A stretch of DNA of 64,000 bases from Marthasterias glacialis (lineage: Eukaryota; Echinodermata; Asteroidea; Forcipulatida; Asteriidae). The stretch spans positions 2,668,501 to 2,732,500 of the forward strand of contig OU452234.1 of assembly GCA_911728455.2 (NCBI GenBank). The letters run 5' to 3'. Below, one piece after another: positions 1 to 11,382 of the stretch (positions within the stretch are counted from its first letter, which is position 1; every line of letters starts with the position of its first letter). Below the pieces are notes generated by a model. It was not told the origin of the DNA and searched no databases. It was given only the letters and a program-made list of their open reading frames with translations. The position numbers and the translations under genes were made by a program.

Positions 1-312
1 AAAAAAGACACCTGAAATCATTATCATCTCTAAAACTCCTAGTAGGAGACAAGATTCCATCACCTAAAGCCTCCTTCATTTAATCCTTCACTTCATCATT
101 CTCAGTTTAGAATGAGTTGCCAAATACTTGTTTCCCTCATAAATTAATAGTATTGACACCTTGCAGCTTTTCTTTCGAATTACCACTGTAAGAACACATT
201 GAAGGTGTTTCATAGGTTACTTAAATAAAATGTCTTTAAGAAAAGATGTAATAAGCCTTTAAGAAAGGCACTTACATCATGCTAGAAACTTCCATTATAA
301 TTGGGACCTTAC
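1..312. other. UCKL1 intron sequence
   Basis: This stretch lies downstream, on the minus strand, of the last visible UCKL1 exon (donor at 311-312). It is AT-rich. I see no further exon, RNA gene or repeat structure in it. Confidence 0.6.
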
Positions 313-2657
313 CGTTTCCTTTCTCCTTGCATGAGTATTGAAGTCATAAACAGGCACCTGTCAAAAAATCAAAGACCACAACAAAAAATAATGAGCACAA
401 CACTTATTTTCAAGACCCTCCTCTACAAATGCAACTTAAGGTATGGAATATTTTGAGTATTCCTTCCCAACCCCTTTCCTTTTGGATTGCAAATTTCATG
501 AAGAATCCCTGTGGGGTTCATTGGGGAGCCATGCATTCTCAAAGAAAGCTTTGCATCACACAAACATGACCAAGACCAAACTCCTGAAAGTTGTTCTTCA
601 TAAAGAAAAACAAGTCCCTAGTTCAGACCTTAAGGGGAATGTGAGAGAGGAGTGGCTTGTGCGAGGCCAAAAGTTCATAAGAGTATTACCTCAACACATT
701 TCCCTTCTTTGAGATTCTTGAGTGTCTGTATGAGCAGGTCGTAATCAAAAGCATCAGGATGGTCAAAGTTATACTCATTTTCAGCTGCTTGTTTGTGTTG
801 TTCTTCATTCAGCACCTGTCAAAATACATTAAGGAGTTAAAAGAATGTATGGCTTTAGGTAGGTCTTGAAACTTTGCAGTTGTGTTGGCTAGAGAAGTGT
901 CTATGTGTTTTTGAGACACATTCACTGTTTTTTAATGTGAACATTTTACTTCATCTAAATTTAAAATGTAAAAATACTGGATGCAAATGCAATATACTGT
1001 ACCATTTCACCCTCCTACAGATTTTTTGTTTTGATATTTGAAGCATTGGCTAACAAAGTGACTACAACAAGTCCTTACCTTGTAAAATGAGTCTAACGAC
1101 AGCAAGCTGACCCATGGAACATCCAGAGCTTCTATTATTCTGTTGGCTACTGTTGTTTTTCCTGAGGCACTGCCACCACATAAACCTGGCATAGAAAAGA
1201 AGTCAGATAAATTTACAAAGTTTTCAAAAGAAGAATATTTCAGTCAGTTTAAACTGAGCAAAAACTATCTTGGCACACTGATGAAAAGCTAAACAGAAGA
1301 GACGTGGAAGTAATCATCATCTTCTGTAAACTATGTCAACTCAAAGCTCCATTTTGTTTGCAAAACATTATGCAGCTGGACATATAACACTACAGGTTTA
1401 AATGTTTTAAAATAGTTTCACTGGTAAGCAAATTTTGCAGTGGTCTTGACTTTCAACTGTTCCATATCTATGCTGTTGAAAACATTGTCAGAAATTGTCA
1501 GGTTCCAAGATAAAGTTCACAGGATTTAACCTACCGATCACAAATGCCTCCTTGAGCGACCCATGACTGTCATACCACGGTGGTCGACCAGCTGTGTAGA
1601 TTGTTTTGTTTTTTGTGGTCTTCAGTACGTTGACAGGCATTGATCCAGTTGATGTGGATCTCTGGCGTATTTTGGACGGAGAACTTGTCGTAGATCCTAT
1701 ACTACTATCAAATGTGTCATCGGTACTGCTAGCACTAAAAGTTAAAATAAGTATTAAACTTAGCATTGTAATAAAAGCAAAAATTGTGCAACGATTGACC
1801 GATCATGCCCAACATCAATATAGGCCCTATCCACTATTTCTAACACTGTCTACAGATCGATAATATTAATAAGTTTATTTAATGTATTTCAAATAATTTT
1901 TTTTTTCACCAACAAACCAAAATTAAAAAACAAAATAAAAAGAACCATGATTATGTTTATGAATGATATAATTTTGTTTTGATAATTGATTAGACCCAGT
2001 AACTGGGGGGCTGTACTCCTTTTTTGAGATTTTGACATTTATCGGCCGTACTATAGGCCTACTCCTCACTAGCGATAAATGTCAAAATCTCAAAAAAGGA
2101 GTAGGCTTCAGCGCCCCAGTCACTGGGTCTAAGGTAATATTATACAAATTAACATGATTAACATTAATATAAATTATAATTCTAATTATTTACTTATCAG
2201 TCACTATCACAGTACCACTACTACTAGGGCCGGGTCATTCACAAATCATTTCATATGCTAATCTATTTTAATATTATAATAAATATTATTATTATTATAA
2301 AAAATAATGTATACAAAAATAAAAAATCATTATTTTGAATTTAATACAGCCAACTTATTCATTATTAATATTATTGTTTTTTTTATAGCCTAGCTAGTAA
2401 TAGTATTAATTAAAAGTAAGTAATTAGTAATTATAATATAGGCCCTAAGCCCTAAACATGATAAACAATAGCCCCACTCACTAGTGTGGCAAGGATTTTT
2501 GACATCGGTTGAATCGATGTCAAAAATCCTTGCCACACTGCTGGGCTAGATAAACAATTGAATTGTCCACTCAATCCATCCAACTACAAACAGACAAAAG
2601 ACATTATCTTGCCTACCTGCTCTGCGAACTACCGGATCGTGGTCTGTCTACGTTCAT
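313..2657 (-). CDS. UCKL1: Uridine-cytidine kinase-like 1, 5' half (partial, runs off left edge)
   Basis: Phosphorylates uridine and cytidine to their monophosphates (pyrimidine salvage, cytosol); this is family knowledge. Coding exons in gene order: 2617-2657, 1535-1734, 1079-1185, 690-815 and 313-357, joining in one frame for 173 codons. Exon 1 starts MNVDRPRSG and is followed by a serine/threonine-rich leader. Exon 2 ends with TAGRPPWY then EAFVIG, the signature just before the kinase domain. Exon 3 holds the P-loop GGSASGKT and [16 protein letters not shown]. Exon 4 has [12 protein letters not shown], and exon 5 [14 protein letters not shown]. All five junctions have AG acceptors and GT donors in compatible phase. 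The uracil phosphoribosyltransferase-like C-terminal half is outside the window. The start codon is the first in-frame ATG after a TA-rich leader; an upstream minus-strand ATG at 2748-2750 opens a short uORF. Assignment to UCKL1 rather than UCK1/2 rests on the TAGRPPWY leader. Confidence 0.93.
1991..2131. mobile_element. Palindromic MITE, copy 1 (TAGACCCAGT family)
   Basis: A near-perfect inverted repeat in UCKL1 intron 1. The arms begin TAGACCCAGTAACTGG and end with the complement, and contain a shared stretch (ctcctttttt then gagattttgacatttatcg) around a short loop. The terminal CCCAGTAACTGGG is itself a palindrome, so each end can fold on its own as well as pair with the other end. No coding capacity. 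The flanks show no convincing target duplication for this copy. Confidence 0.8.
2470..2549. mobile_element. 80-bp palindromic element with 9-bp target duplication
   Basis: Arms of about 25 bp (from AGTGTGGCAAGGATTTTTGA) face each other across a 7-nt loop and extend imperfectly outward to AGCCCCACT and its near-complement. The 9-mer ATAAACAAT flanks it directly at 2461-2469 and 2550-2558, which marks it as a transposed unit. The TAGCCCC end and a short inner palindrome (CACTAGTG) give it the same design as the TAGACCC family nearby. It lies in the first intron of UCKL1, about 70 bp from exon 1. Confidence 0.8.
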
Positions 2658-3209
2658 ACTGTCGTGTTTTGTTTTTAATTTTAATATTTTCCTACTTGTT
2701 AAAAACTAGTCTCGATCTTAGCAGCACAATCTACTTGTGCTGTCCGCCATTACTTTGAAGACGATATATCGATTATCAGATTTTAAAACAACCCCTCAAT
2801 AAAAATGGAATATATATGATAAATTGAAATCAGAGAAAGAACCCACTTATATTAGATAAAAATGTTTAGCAAATATATATATATTTAATACAACGAACTG
2901 TTATAGATGTTTTAGATTGTTTAATGATAAATTAAAAGGGACAAATATATATCTAAATAAAATAATGGAAGCGACTATTTTCATGAAGGGTTGTTATTTT
3001 TTATTATCGTTTAACAAAAATAGTCAGTTGTCCAAAACGTGATGGATTTCGTTATGATGCAATCGTATTGAATGATTGGGATACCAGACACAATCGGATT
3101 AAACCGGGTGGGGAACCATTAACATAATCGGTGACCGCTTCGTTTTGGATAAACGACAATAACTACAGCCAAAAAGCCTGCTTTTAACCACTTAATTTCA
3201 GTTTGAAGG
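2658..3209. promoter_or_regulatory. Shared upstream region of UCKL1 (minus) and HMBOX1 (plus)
   Basis: UCKL1 begins at 2657 on the minus strand and HMBOX1 starts to the right on the plus strand, so this interval must contain the start site of at least UCKL1. No clear TATA box or CpG-rich stretch is visible. The sequence AG|gtaaga at 3207-3214 is a good splice donor and could end a non-coding first exon of HMBOX1, whose coding exon has an acceptor at 4246-4247. That leader exon is inferred only. Confidence 0.35.
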
Positions 3210-3946
3210 TAAGAAGTAATAAAAGCAAATACACTACATGCTGCAACTCGAAGTGATCTCGTATTTCTTTTTCTTCGAATGTTGTATGCGTACAAAATAC
3301 TGCTATCATTTACGTGTGAAAAACAGTCAAGGGTAAACTAGTTTTAGGTTTATAACATTACTTAACCAACACTTATAACTAAGCAATCGTGTGTTGTTGT
3401 TGTTGTTGAAGTCGAGTCCGGAATAACACGTGTGAACATACCTGACATAGGCTGGAATTTGATGGGAAAGGTACCGATTTGGAGGAAGGAACACCTCTAC
3501 ATCATGCAGTCGAATTGGTAAAATAGTGTAGTCCTTTAGGCATTCTTCATCTTTTCTTTTTAAAACCCCTTTTTATGAGTCATAAATGATATTGATTATG
3601 CTCGATATGACGCTAGAGTGCCGTGCCAAACTTAACGAAAAGTCGGTGTGATGTTTTCATCCCAGGGGATGATTCAATCACATTTATAGACACGAGGATG
3701 CCTTAAGTAGCACTGTGGTCCACTGGCCAACAAATGCACATTATTATTAAACACCGGACTCTGAGGTTCAGTCAAAACTCATCCAAGTGGTCCAGCTGGC
3801 TAGTTATTGTTGAAAAGGCAAAGCATCCCATTTCATTTTAAATATGGACAAGTGAAAAAGCTGACTGACTAGTGAAATGACAAGTTAACTGAACTGAAAC
3901 CAGTCTTGCTTAACTTGTTATAGTCACTCAAAATTAAGGACAAACC

Positions 3947-4058
3947 TAGACCCAGTAACTGGGGCGTTGTAGTACTCCCTCTCTGGCTGACGAATTTGTT
4001 AGTGTACAAACAAATTCGTAAGAGAGGGAGTACTACAACGCCCCAGTTACTGGGTCTA
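3947..4058. mobile_element. Palindromic MITE, copy 2 (TAGACCCAGT family), 9-bp TSD
   Basis: Nearly perfect 112-bp palindrome beginning TAGACCCAGTAACTGGGGCG and ending with its complement, with matching inner arms (gtagtactccctctc, and the complement). The 9-mer GGACAAACC occurs directly on both sides (3938-3946 and 4059-4067), a clean target-site duplication. Non-coding. It lies about 200 bp upstream of the first HMBOX1 coding exon, probably in the 5' leader intron. Confidence 0.88.
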
Positions 4059-4255
4059 GGACAAACCCTGGTTAACAGACCACCTAAAAAGTTATCAGGA
4101 TAAATATTAGTTGCAATGAATCGTAACCCTCCATCCTCCCGACGATCAGATGGTTACGATCATCGCAACTAGATAAATATCACTTTAATGTACATTGTAT
4201 TTTATTTATTTATTTAATTTGTGTTTACTTTGCCTGTCCTTTTGCAGTAGTAATC

Positions 4256-7200
4256 ATGGCCATGCAAGGGAAAGTCTCCTCAGAGCCACGTTATACCATC
4301 GAGCAAATCTCCCTCCTCCACCGCCTCCTTAGAACAGGTCTTACAAAACAGGACATCATTCATGCCTTAGACTCCATGACCAAGATGGATGCCGAATTCC
4401 AGTCATTAAGTCCACCTGTAATGAGCTCCCAAGGGGACCATTCCAGCAACTACACATCATCAGCATCCCCATCTCACCATCACTCAACTTTATCCACTGG
4501 TCATGCTGCGGGAGGACTGAGGGGAGCTGGAGGAGGAGGAAGGATGCACGACGTGGAATGCGGAGCTGGGGAAGAGATACAGGGAGGTATTCTTCAAGGA
4601 ATGTCCCAGGAAGTCATCTGTGGTGTTGAGAACTTCAAGAATGTTTCTGATGTGGAAGTGGAAAACTTGTTCAGGTAATTTAAGTTGATAATTTTTATGT
4701 TTTAAAAAATGAGATGGTGTCAGAGAGTAACTACACAGTTTCTTAGCATCAGTAGTAAAAGAGTACAGAGGTTCTGTGCTAGTAAATTCCTTCTTCCAGT
4801 GTGTCTTACATTGATTTCATCTTCTACTATCCTCAGCATTACATTCATGGCATTTGTTTCCCCTTGGGAGTACTAAAAAACAGATTATTGCACACACAAA
4901 AATTGAAATAAAAACAATAACAAACTACATTTAAAATAGTAATGGTGAAGCATTCAAAAGAATATGGATAGTTTTTGTTCCTCTCAGTAGATCCTCCTTG
5001 TATACTCGGACTTAAGTATACTCGGACTTAAGTATACTCCTTGTATAGTCTGACTTTTGGTGTGAAGTTCCTTACATTTGTATTTAACTTTATAGCTTCT
5101 TGCCATAACTCCAGGATAACTGATTTTATAACACCCCTTTCATTTCCAGCCGTGGCCCCATGGCAATCAAAGCCGAAATTCGTTCATTCCTGACCAAATA
5201 CAGACTGTCTCAAACACAAATCTCTATGGCAACAGGCATCAGTCAAAGTTACATCTCATCATTCCTCATCCATGGCTTTATGATGAAGCGTTCGACTCAG
5301 GCACTTCTCTATCGATGGTACCTTGGCAAGAAGAAAGAGATGGAACAGCTAGGTTTGTGTGTGAAAAACATATCTTTTTGTTTGTGTAAAACTGTTAGCT
5401 TTTACACAATGTGTTCGAAACTTACAACAATAATGTCCAGTTATGCAAATTTTCAATGGATCACACATTTCCTTTTTCTTTTTTTTTTCTTTTCAAGTTT
5501 TTGCGCCATAGAAAACTGTTAGACACTGCACCAATATTTGTGTTCAAGACATTTTCCTCCTTTTTGGTGGTGAGGGGGGGGGGGGGTAATTGCATTGTCT
5601 CTGAATCATCTCCTTCTTGTAAGCAAACATCTGCGGTGTACAACTTTATAGCGAACAGAGAGGAATACTCAAACCATACTCTTTTTTTTATATACAGATC
5701 AAGATCAGGCTCTTAACCGAATGAACAATACATCACCTCCATCAAGACCCACTGACCAGTCACACATGTATCAAACCCCCAACGGTGACAACTACTTGCC
5801 AACCTTCAAGCGAAGAGAACGCTTCACATGGAGAGACAACCACGTTCGGATTCTAGAGAGCTACTTTAGTCGGAATCCTTATCCTAACGATTATGAACGT
5901 GAGAAGATAACAGAGGCGTGCAACAGTGAACAGCAACAATTAGGTAGACCTATTAGAATTGATCCATTCAAATTATTAGGCCCTAATTTCATAAAAGTTG
6001 TTATAAGCAGAAAATGCTGCTTAGCAATAATGAGTTGGGCACCAGTCGCAACAATGTTTATTTAGTGACATTGTGGCTTGTAACCAGTTTTTGCTTAAGC
6101 AGGTTTTTTGTGCTTACAGGCTTTACGAAATTGAGCCCAGATTTAAGTTCAATTTGATAAAGCTGCTATTAAGAAGGAAGGATTACCTCAGGAAAAATTA
6201 GAAGGAAACCATTTACAAACAATATTATATATGTCACACAGTATCTGCTGCTAACCAAAATTGTTCTAGAATGTCAGTGTGTTGTAGTTTTAATAAGAAG
6301 GCCCCTGGTGAGGAATTCTTTATGTTTCTCTCCTGCTGCTCTTGGCTTGTGGAATATTCTTCGATTGCATCTTATAGAAGTGTTATTTACCAAGGAAAGT
6401 TGTTTGTATTCCTTCAAGAAAAAGCCATTTAAAGTTTGTTTTATAGATGGAACTGGATATAAAAACTTGATTCCAGAAAGAATTGATATTTGTAAAAGCC
6501 ATTGTCACAAAACCTTCACATTCCATTATTCCATCTCACATCATCTTAGGTGAGACGGTACCAGATTGCAAATGGGTGACTTCATCAAAAGTCTACAACT
6601 GGTTTGCAAACAGACGTAAAGACAACAACAGACGGAAGCGGCTTGGTCAGAGAACAGGCAAGTAAAATGTGTTATAATTTAGACCAATCCAATTAGGGCT
6701 CTTGTCAAAAGTCATCCAAGAGAACCAGCGGATTAGAAGTCATCCGCTGGAAATTTTTATCCACTGAAAGGTGGGCCTATACACAACAGAGCCAGCGAGT
6801 AAACCAGCGGATAAGACCACATTACTCGCTTGGCTTCACAGGGTCATTTGTTTACAAACCGCAGAGATTGAGATCGCTATCTACTGGAATCTAGAGGGGG
6901 GGGGGGGGTCTGCCGAGTGGGGTTTGCGGTTTCACCATGGGCCTGAATATACTGTTGAATTTTTTCATGATTAGAGTTCCTCACTTTTTTTTAAAGTTGT
7001 GTGTTTGAAATTGTCCCAGTTTATGATAACATTATATTCGTTATTATTTTTAGGTTGTTTTTATGTTGGCTCCGGGTAAAGCTGAGCGTTTATTTACTAG
7101 AAATCGATCTTATGAAACAAAACCTTGTCTTTTCGGTTAGCAGAGAATGGTGAAAACTATGCACATTTTTTTTTTTTTTTTTTTTTTTGATTCGATTATG

Positions 7201-10030
7201 ATTAACTGTACTTCGGTCCCGTCAAATTCCATTTTTTTTTATATTTTTTTTTTCAAGTCTTTCTCATAGCATTAGTGTTTTCTCCACCTTTGTTCATTTA
7301 AGTTCTTTATTTCGTTTTGTATGAATGTATTAGTTTCTTTATTTCGTATATTAAAAAAACTATCTATGCTTGTAAGTGAATGAATCGTGGCATTTCCGTC
7401 GAAGTGTTATTGCAAAGTAAATTAAAACACGACTACTTAAGGAACAATGACCGGGTTGCTTTTAGTGCTGTTTTTAGTGAATAGGGTACCATAAACAAGT
7501 CATACTGTCGAGTCTTTTCTTTTGCATGAAACATTATAGGTGTACATCGAGAAAAACAAAAACACAAACATGTGGTGTGGTCTCGTGTAATAATTTTGAT
7601 CTTAAATGGAACAATTAAGTTTAAATCTACTCTACCGGTGCAACGAGGCCCACCAAGCCCTATGTTCTTCGCCAAACAACTTCCCCAAACGAGCCACGTG
7701 CACTGAAAAGTGCCCCATACGTATGTACGTGTACATGTGATGTGTAAGTCCCGTAGCGCATCAGCGCCCACCAGCTGGAAATGGGATACTCCACTCTACG
7801 TTATGGGGGAAATACTCATTGATTTTTTAGACAGTAATGGCGGCAAAGCAAAACGACATCAACCAATTTGTATTCGTCGTGTGACTAGACAAATCAACAC
7901 TGTCAGGTAGAGGACAATCACATAATCCGGCCGAAAAAGTCGGCGGCTCGCTGCTCAATCTCCAGGATTGAAAGTTGAAATAAGACTTCGCATTGTCTCT
8001 ATATCTCCCTAAATATTGGCTGGATATTGATAAGTTTGAAAAAAGTTATAAACAACCACATGCTTACCATCTTTTTATGAGCTAACAAAATCTGGCAATA
8101 AGAAAAAAAACACAAACGGAGGGAAGAAAAAAAAACACACACACACACACAAACGAAAAAAAAAAACCACACACACAAGTAAAAGCTATGTAGATGCTCA
8201 TCTACCAAATCTACTAAAACACCCCTAAAAGTCAATCTAAAGATCCAACCTCAGCTTGTCCTTATGAAACATGAATAGCGCTACATACAGATCATGCACT
8301 GATTGATCAAACCAGTGTTGTTATGAATTACCTAGAACGGTTTTGCTGTATTCAACCATAGAGATTCAACCAGGGGTATGTTTAGTACAAAATCTATAAA
8401 TTTGTAGATTTATTAATGACAATTAAAGCAGCAACAAGCTTTAGAAACATCAGGGTTATGCTTAAAAACTAAGCAAATACAAAAATGCACAAATATACAA
8501 ATACACAAATATTTTCACTTTGAGCAATTTTACAAGTTCTTGTGGACGTTCGTATGGACATGTAAGTAAACCTATGCGACCCAAATGTACATCCAGACAG
8601 CCGAGGAACAAAATGTCAAATCTCCAAATACTGGCTCTGTGATTGCCATATAAAGTATGTAGCCTTTTTATTTTGCACGTACAATTGAAACAGCTTAGAC
8701 AAATCACTAAGATTTTCTTAAAAGATTCACGTAAATAAATAGGTTTTTTTTTTCATTTTGAACAAAATAGTCGGATCTCCGAAACTTTTCATAGAAATAA
8801 CACAATTTAGATCTTTGATGATCCAATTTCTTCATTTTGAACGCCAAATAAATGGATAAATCAAACCTGCAATGAAACTATGGAAAAGCCCATAAATACA
8901 GTGCGACCTCCAAACATTCAGATCTTCCAAACTGACCGCAGGATTGTTTACGCTACATTTAATCAGGCAGTGAAACCGCAGAGCACTCAGTGGGGTACAT
9001 TGCCATATGGCCCAGCGGATAACAAGGTACAACTCAGCGAGTAAGACAGGGCCTGCAAAAGCTAACAAGCCGCTCACGCCTCCAACAAAACGTCGCCATC
9101 GGATGGACCTTTATCCGCTGGTTCTCTTGGATGACTTTTGACAAGATCCCTTAAGCCCTGCCCACCTTAACTGCCATTCAATGGCTCACGGGAGTAAAAA
9201 ACAATGGGCTGCATCAGCAGATACATACACCTTACATCACATGCAGTTACAGGAAATGTGAAATAGTTCAGTTAATATGAGACTTTTGCGGACGCTAGAC
9301 GCCAGGTAAATCCATCGTTCTCAGCTATGTGCACATGCTTAGAACTACGCAAACAGTGGAAATTTACCTGGTATTTCTAATAACACCTAGCATTCCAGAG
9401 TCTCCCATTGAGTGAAAGCAGCTTATTTTGGTTGTGCAATCACGGCTTCAGTTAATCAGTACATGGAGCAGGGTGTAACCATTTGGTCTATTCATGACAG
9501 GAGAATTTTGGAAACAGGTGGCAGCAGAGACACCAGGTAATTTTCCAAGAACAATAGATTTACTTGGTATCTGCTGTTATTGAGTGACCCTGAAAGTTTC
9601 CCATTATTTATGGCATTACATTTAGCCTCTTTTGGTACAAGCTAAAGTAATTCTTTGTGTTTAAATCCTTCCAGATAGTATAGAGGATAATTGCACACCC
9701 TCAAACAACCAAATCCAGAACGATAAGACCAAGTATGGCCAAATGAACTCTTCTAATCTTCACATCATTGAGGTACACTCTGGAGAGACGAACCAATCAG
9801 ATGACCTCTCCTCCTCCCAGGACCATGTGGTTGTTTTACGTATGGGAGATGACCAGCAGTCCATGGATGACCAGCAGTCCGTGGAAGAAGTACAGGAGAG
9901 TAGTATAGAGGAAGACTGCAAAGTCCATAGGAGAGAAAGGGACGAGGGGAAAGCCCACTATGATGGAATGAACACTATTTATACTCTCATTGAGGCTGTA
10001 GAGGAAAGTGGCATGACAAAAGACACTTAA
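4256..10030 (+). CDS. HMBOX1: HMBOX1-type homeobox protein (HNF1 class), complete
   Basis: Transcription factor and, in mammals, a telomere-repeat binding protein (HOT1). Exons: 4256-4674, 5150-5352, 5698-5943, 6550-6657 and 9675-10030, giving 443 residues against 420 in human. Exon 1 encodes the N-terminal motif EPRYTIEQISLLHRL followed by a serine/histidine- and glycine-rich linker. Exon 2 carries the POU-specific-like domain (AIKAEIRSFLTKYRLSQTQI, GISQSYIS). Exons 3-4 encode the atypical homeodomain: FTWRDNHVRILESYF, then a long insert before recognition helix VYNWFANRRKDNNRRKR. The exon 3/4 boundary falls in that insert. Exon 5 is acidic and glutamine-rich, ending at TAA. The start sits 8 nt after an acceptor at 4246-4247. 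The junction 6657/6658 uses a GC donor; the nearby GT donor would create an immediate stop. Identity is well supported; DNA target is known only from the family. Confidence 0.93.
5979..6138. mobile_element. Degenerate MITE, CCCAATTTCATAGAGC family, in HMBOX1 intron 3
   Basis: The ends read GGCCCTAATTTCATAAAAGT and, inverted, TTTACGAAATTGAGCCC, with internal gcttagca and cttaagca blocks. These match the ends of better preserved copies at 23581-23862 and 43050-43237. An ORF running into this region from exon 3 is intron read-through, not protein. Confidence 0.65.
6696..9150. mobile_element. 2.46-kb TIR-bounded DNA element in HMBOX1 intron 4
   Basis: The left end GGGCTCTTGTCAAAAGTCAT recurs in inverted form at 9111-9150 over about 40 bp with few mismatches, continuing through ccaagagaaccagcggat. 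The trinucleotide TTA flanks both ends (6693-6695 and 9151-9153), a possible short target duplication. Sub-terminal pieces are also repeated (cagcgagtaa, cagcggata, aaaccgcagag), again in opposite orientation. The interior has poly-T and CA-rich simple repeats but no transposase-like ORF, so it looks non-autonomous. It could also be two separate insertions of one short element in opposite orientation. Confidence 0.6.
9277..9408. mobile_element. MITE, GGGAGACTTTTGA family, copy in HMBOX1 intron 4
   Basis: Ends resemble tgagacttttgcggacgcta and, inverted, gcattccagagtctcccat. The inner arms aggtaaat and atttacct pair as well. The same terminal sequence occurs at 30609-30757, 34527-34650 and 60165-60322. 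A further diverged copy lies at about 9500-9605. Confidence 0.6.
9500..9605. mobile_element. Diverged MITE of the GGGAGACTTTTGA family
   Basis: The segment has ggtggcagcagagacaccag near its left end, complementary in part to tggtatctgctg near its right end, and closes with gaaagtttcccatt, the typical terminus of this family. It ends about 70 bp before the final HMBOX1 exon. Confidence 0.4.
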
Positions 10031-10470
10031 ATCTATATTGTTCTAGCGTCAGGTTTTAAGAATATACAGTTGGCAACTTTGATTTGGTGCACTTCTTTTT
10101 TATCTTGCACAAGCAAAAGTTAATTTTAACAAAAACCAAAGTTTTGCATTTTGTTTCTTGGCTTTCTGAATCAAACTGAATGTGATTTCTATTTGCAAAA
10201 ATTTCAGAGAGCTGCTTCATACCGTTTTTCCATCGATTTAAGACAGAAAAAGTAAAAAAACATATATGTATTATGGTGTTTTTTTGCAGTTGATATGGAT
10301 TTCAGCAGACATATCAATCTTTTCCATTGTTTAAAGATATTGTGTGCAATATTTTTGACCGCGTGAGGGCGTGTGTGAACCAAATTTACGTGATGCGAAA
10401 CAAGTAAAACAATTTTTTTCCCCATTATTTGGCCACTGATACAAGAAAACAACACAAATGTCAAAATAAG

Positions 10471-10735
10471 AATAAAATGAAAATGTTATGGGAATTTTGC
10501 CATTGAAAGCACCCTCATGCGATCAAAAATAGTAAATTGTTCTTGCACATTTCGAAGACAATGGATTTATTAATTTGTCTGCTACCACCTAGTGACTCAT
10601 AAGTCTAAATTTTATATTTAAATGCAAAAGCACCTTGCCCATGCATCACTTTTTTAACTATTTTATCAAATTTGTGTCCTACTGCTAATCAAATGTGCAA
10701 GGACATTATATGCTTGATATAAAAAACCTAATAAA
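10471..10735 (+). terminator. Candidate HMBOX1 poly(A) signals
   Basis: AATAAA hexamers occur at 10471-10476 and 10730-10735, 0.44 and 0.70 kb after the HMBOX1 stop codon. Either could end the transcript; sequence alone does not decide. Confidence 0.45.
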
Positions 10736-11278
10736 TGCCCAATTTATCACATAACGTATGTTGTGTGTGAAGTTTTGTGACTCATTTGATTTGTTTTAAT
10801 ATTCACTTATTTAATACGGAGCCATTGAGTTGCTCAATCTGCTAAAACAAAATGGTCAAGTATGGGCTGGTGTCACAGGGTATTCTGTCCTAGGGTAATG
10901 TGTCCACCATACGGTAAATTAACGTGGGCTGGAGGAGTTTATTCAAAAGAGGGCGCTATCAGGAGTTAGTACACAATTGGCCGTATGCTCGGACAGAATC
11001 TCCTTCCATACCGGACCAGGCACATGGAATTTGATGTTGGCAAGTTGTTATTTGAGAGGGAGGGGGTACATGACCTTAAATCTCGGGACAAACCCTAAAC
11101 AGATTTTGCTTGTAAGCCAGTTTCTACCAGGATTAAACCATAACACCAAACAAGTTCTTCATTATTTTGAGGTAATACTTGAGGCTTACTCTGAGATCAG
11201 GGTTATTATATGCTTGCAAACACAGTAATGAGGTCAAAAATACCACATTTTCGTTTTTACTTCACAGCTGAATGTGAC
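10736..11278. other. Intergenic spacer between HMBOX1 and RPS20 3' ends
   Basis: The two genes converge here. The spacer is AT-rich and contains open frames without recognisable protein features. No RNA gene or TIR element seen. Confidence 0.5.
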
Positions 11279-11284
11279 TTTATT
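11279..11284 (-). terminator. RPS20 poly(A) signal
   Basis: TTTATT on the plus strand reads AATAAA on the minus strand, about 100 nt after the RPS20 stop codon at 11383-11385. This spacing suits a short ribosomal-protein 3' UTR. Confidence 0.6.
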
Positions 11285-11382
11285 GTAACTTCAAATGAAA
11301 GCTCATGTCATTTTATCAAGTCGTACATTAAATCTGTCAATGGATTAAAAAATCCCATGGTTTGAAAATGTGAGCATAGAGT

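Noticed and set aside
2558..2758. 66-codon plus-strand ORF over the UCKL1 start
   Set aside because: It is antisense to the UCKL1 first exon and leader, with no protein features.
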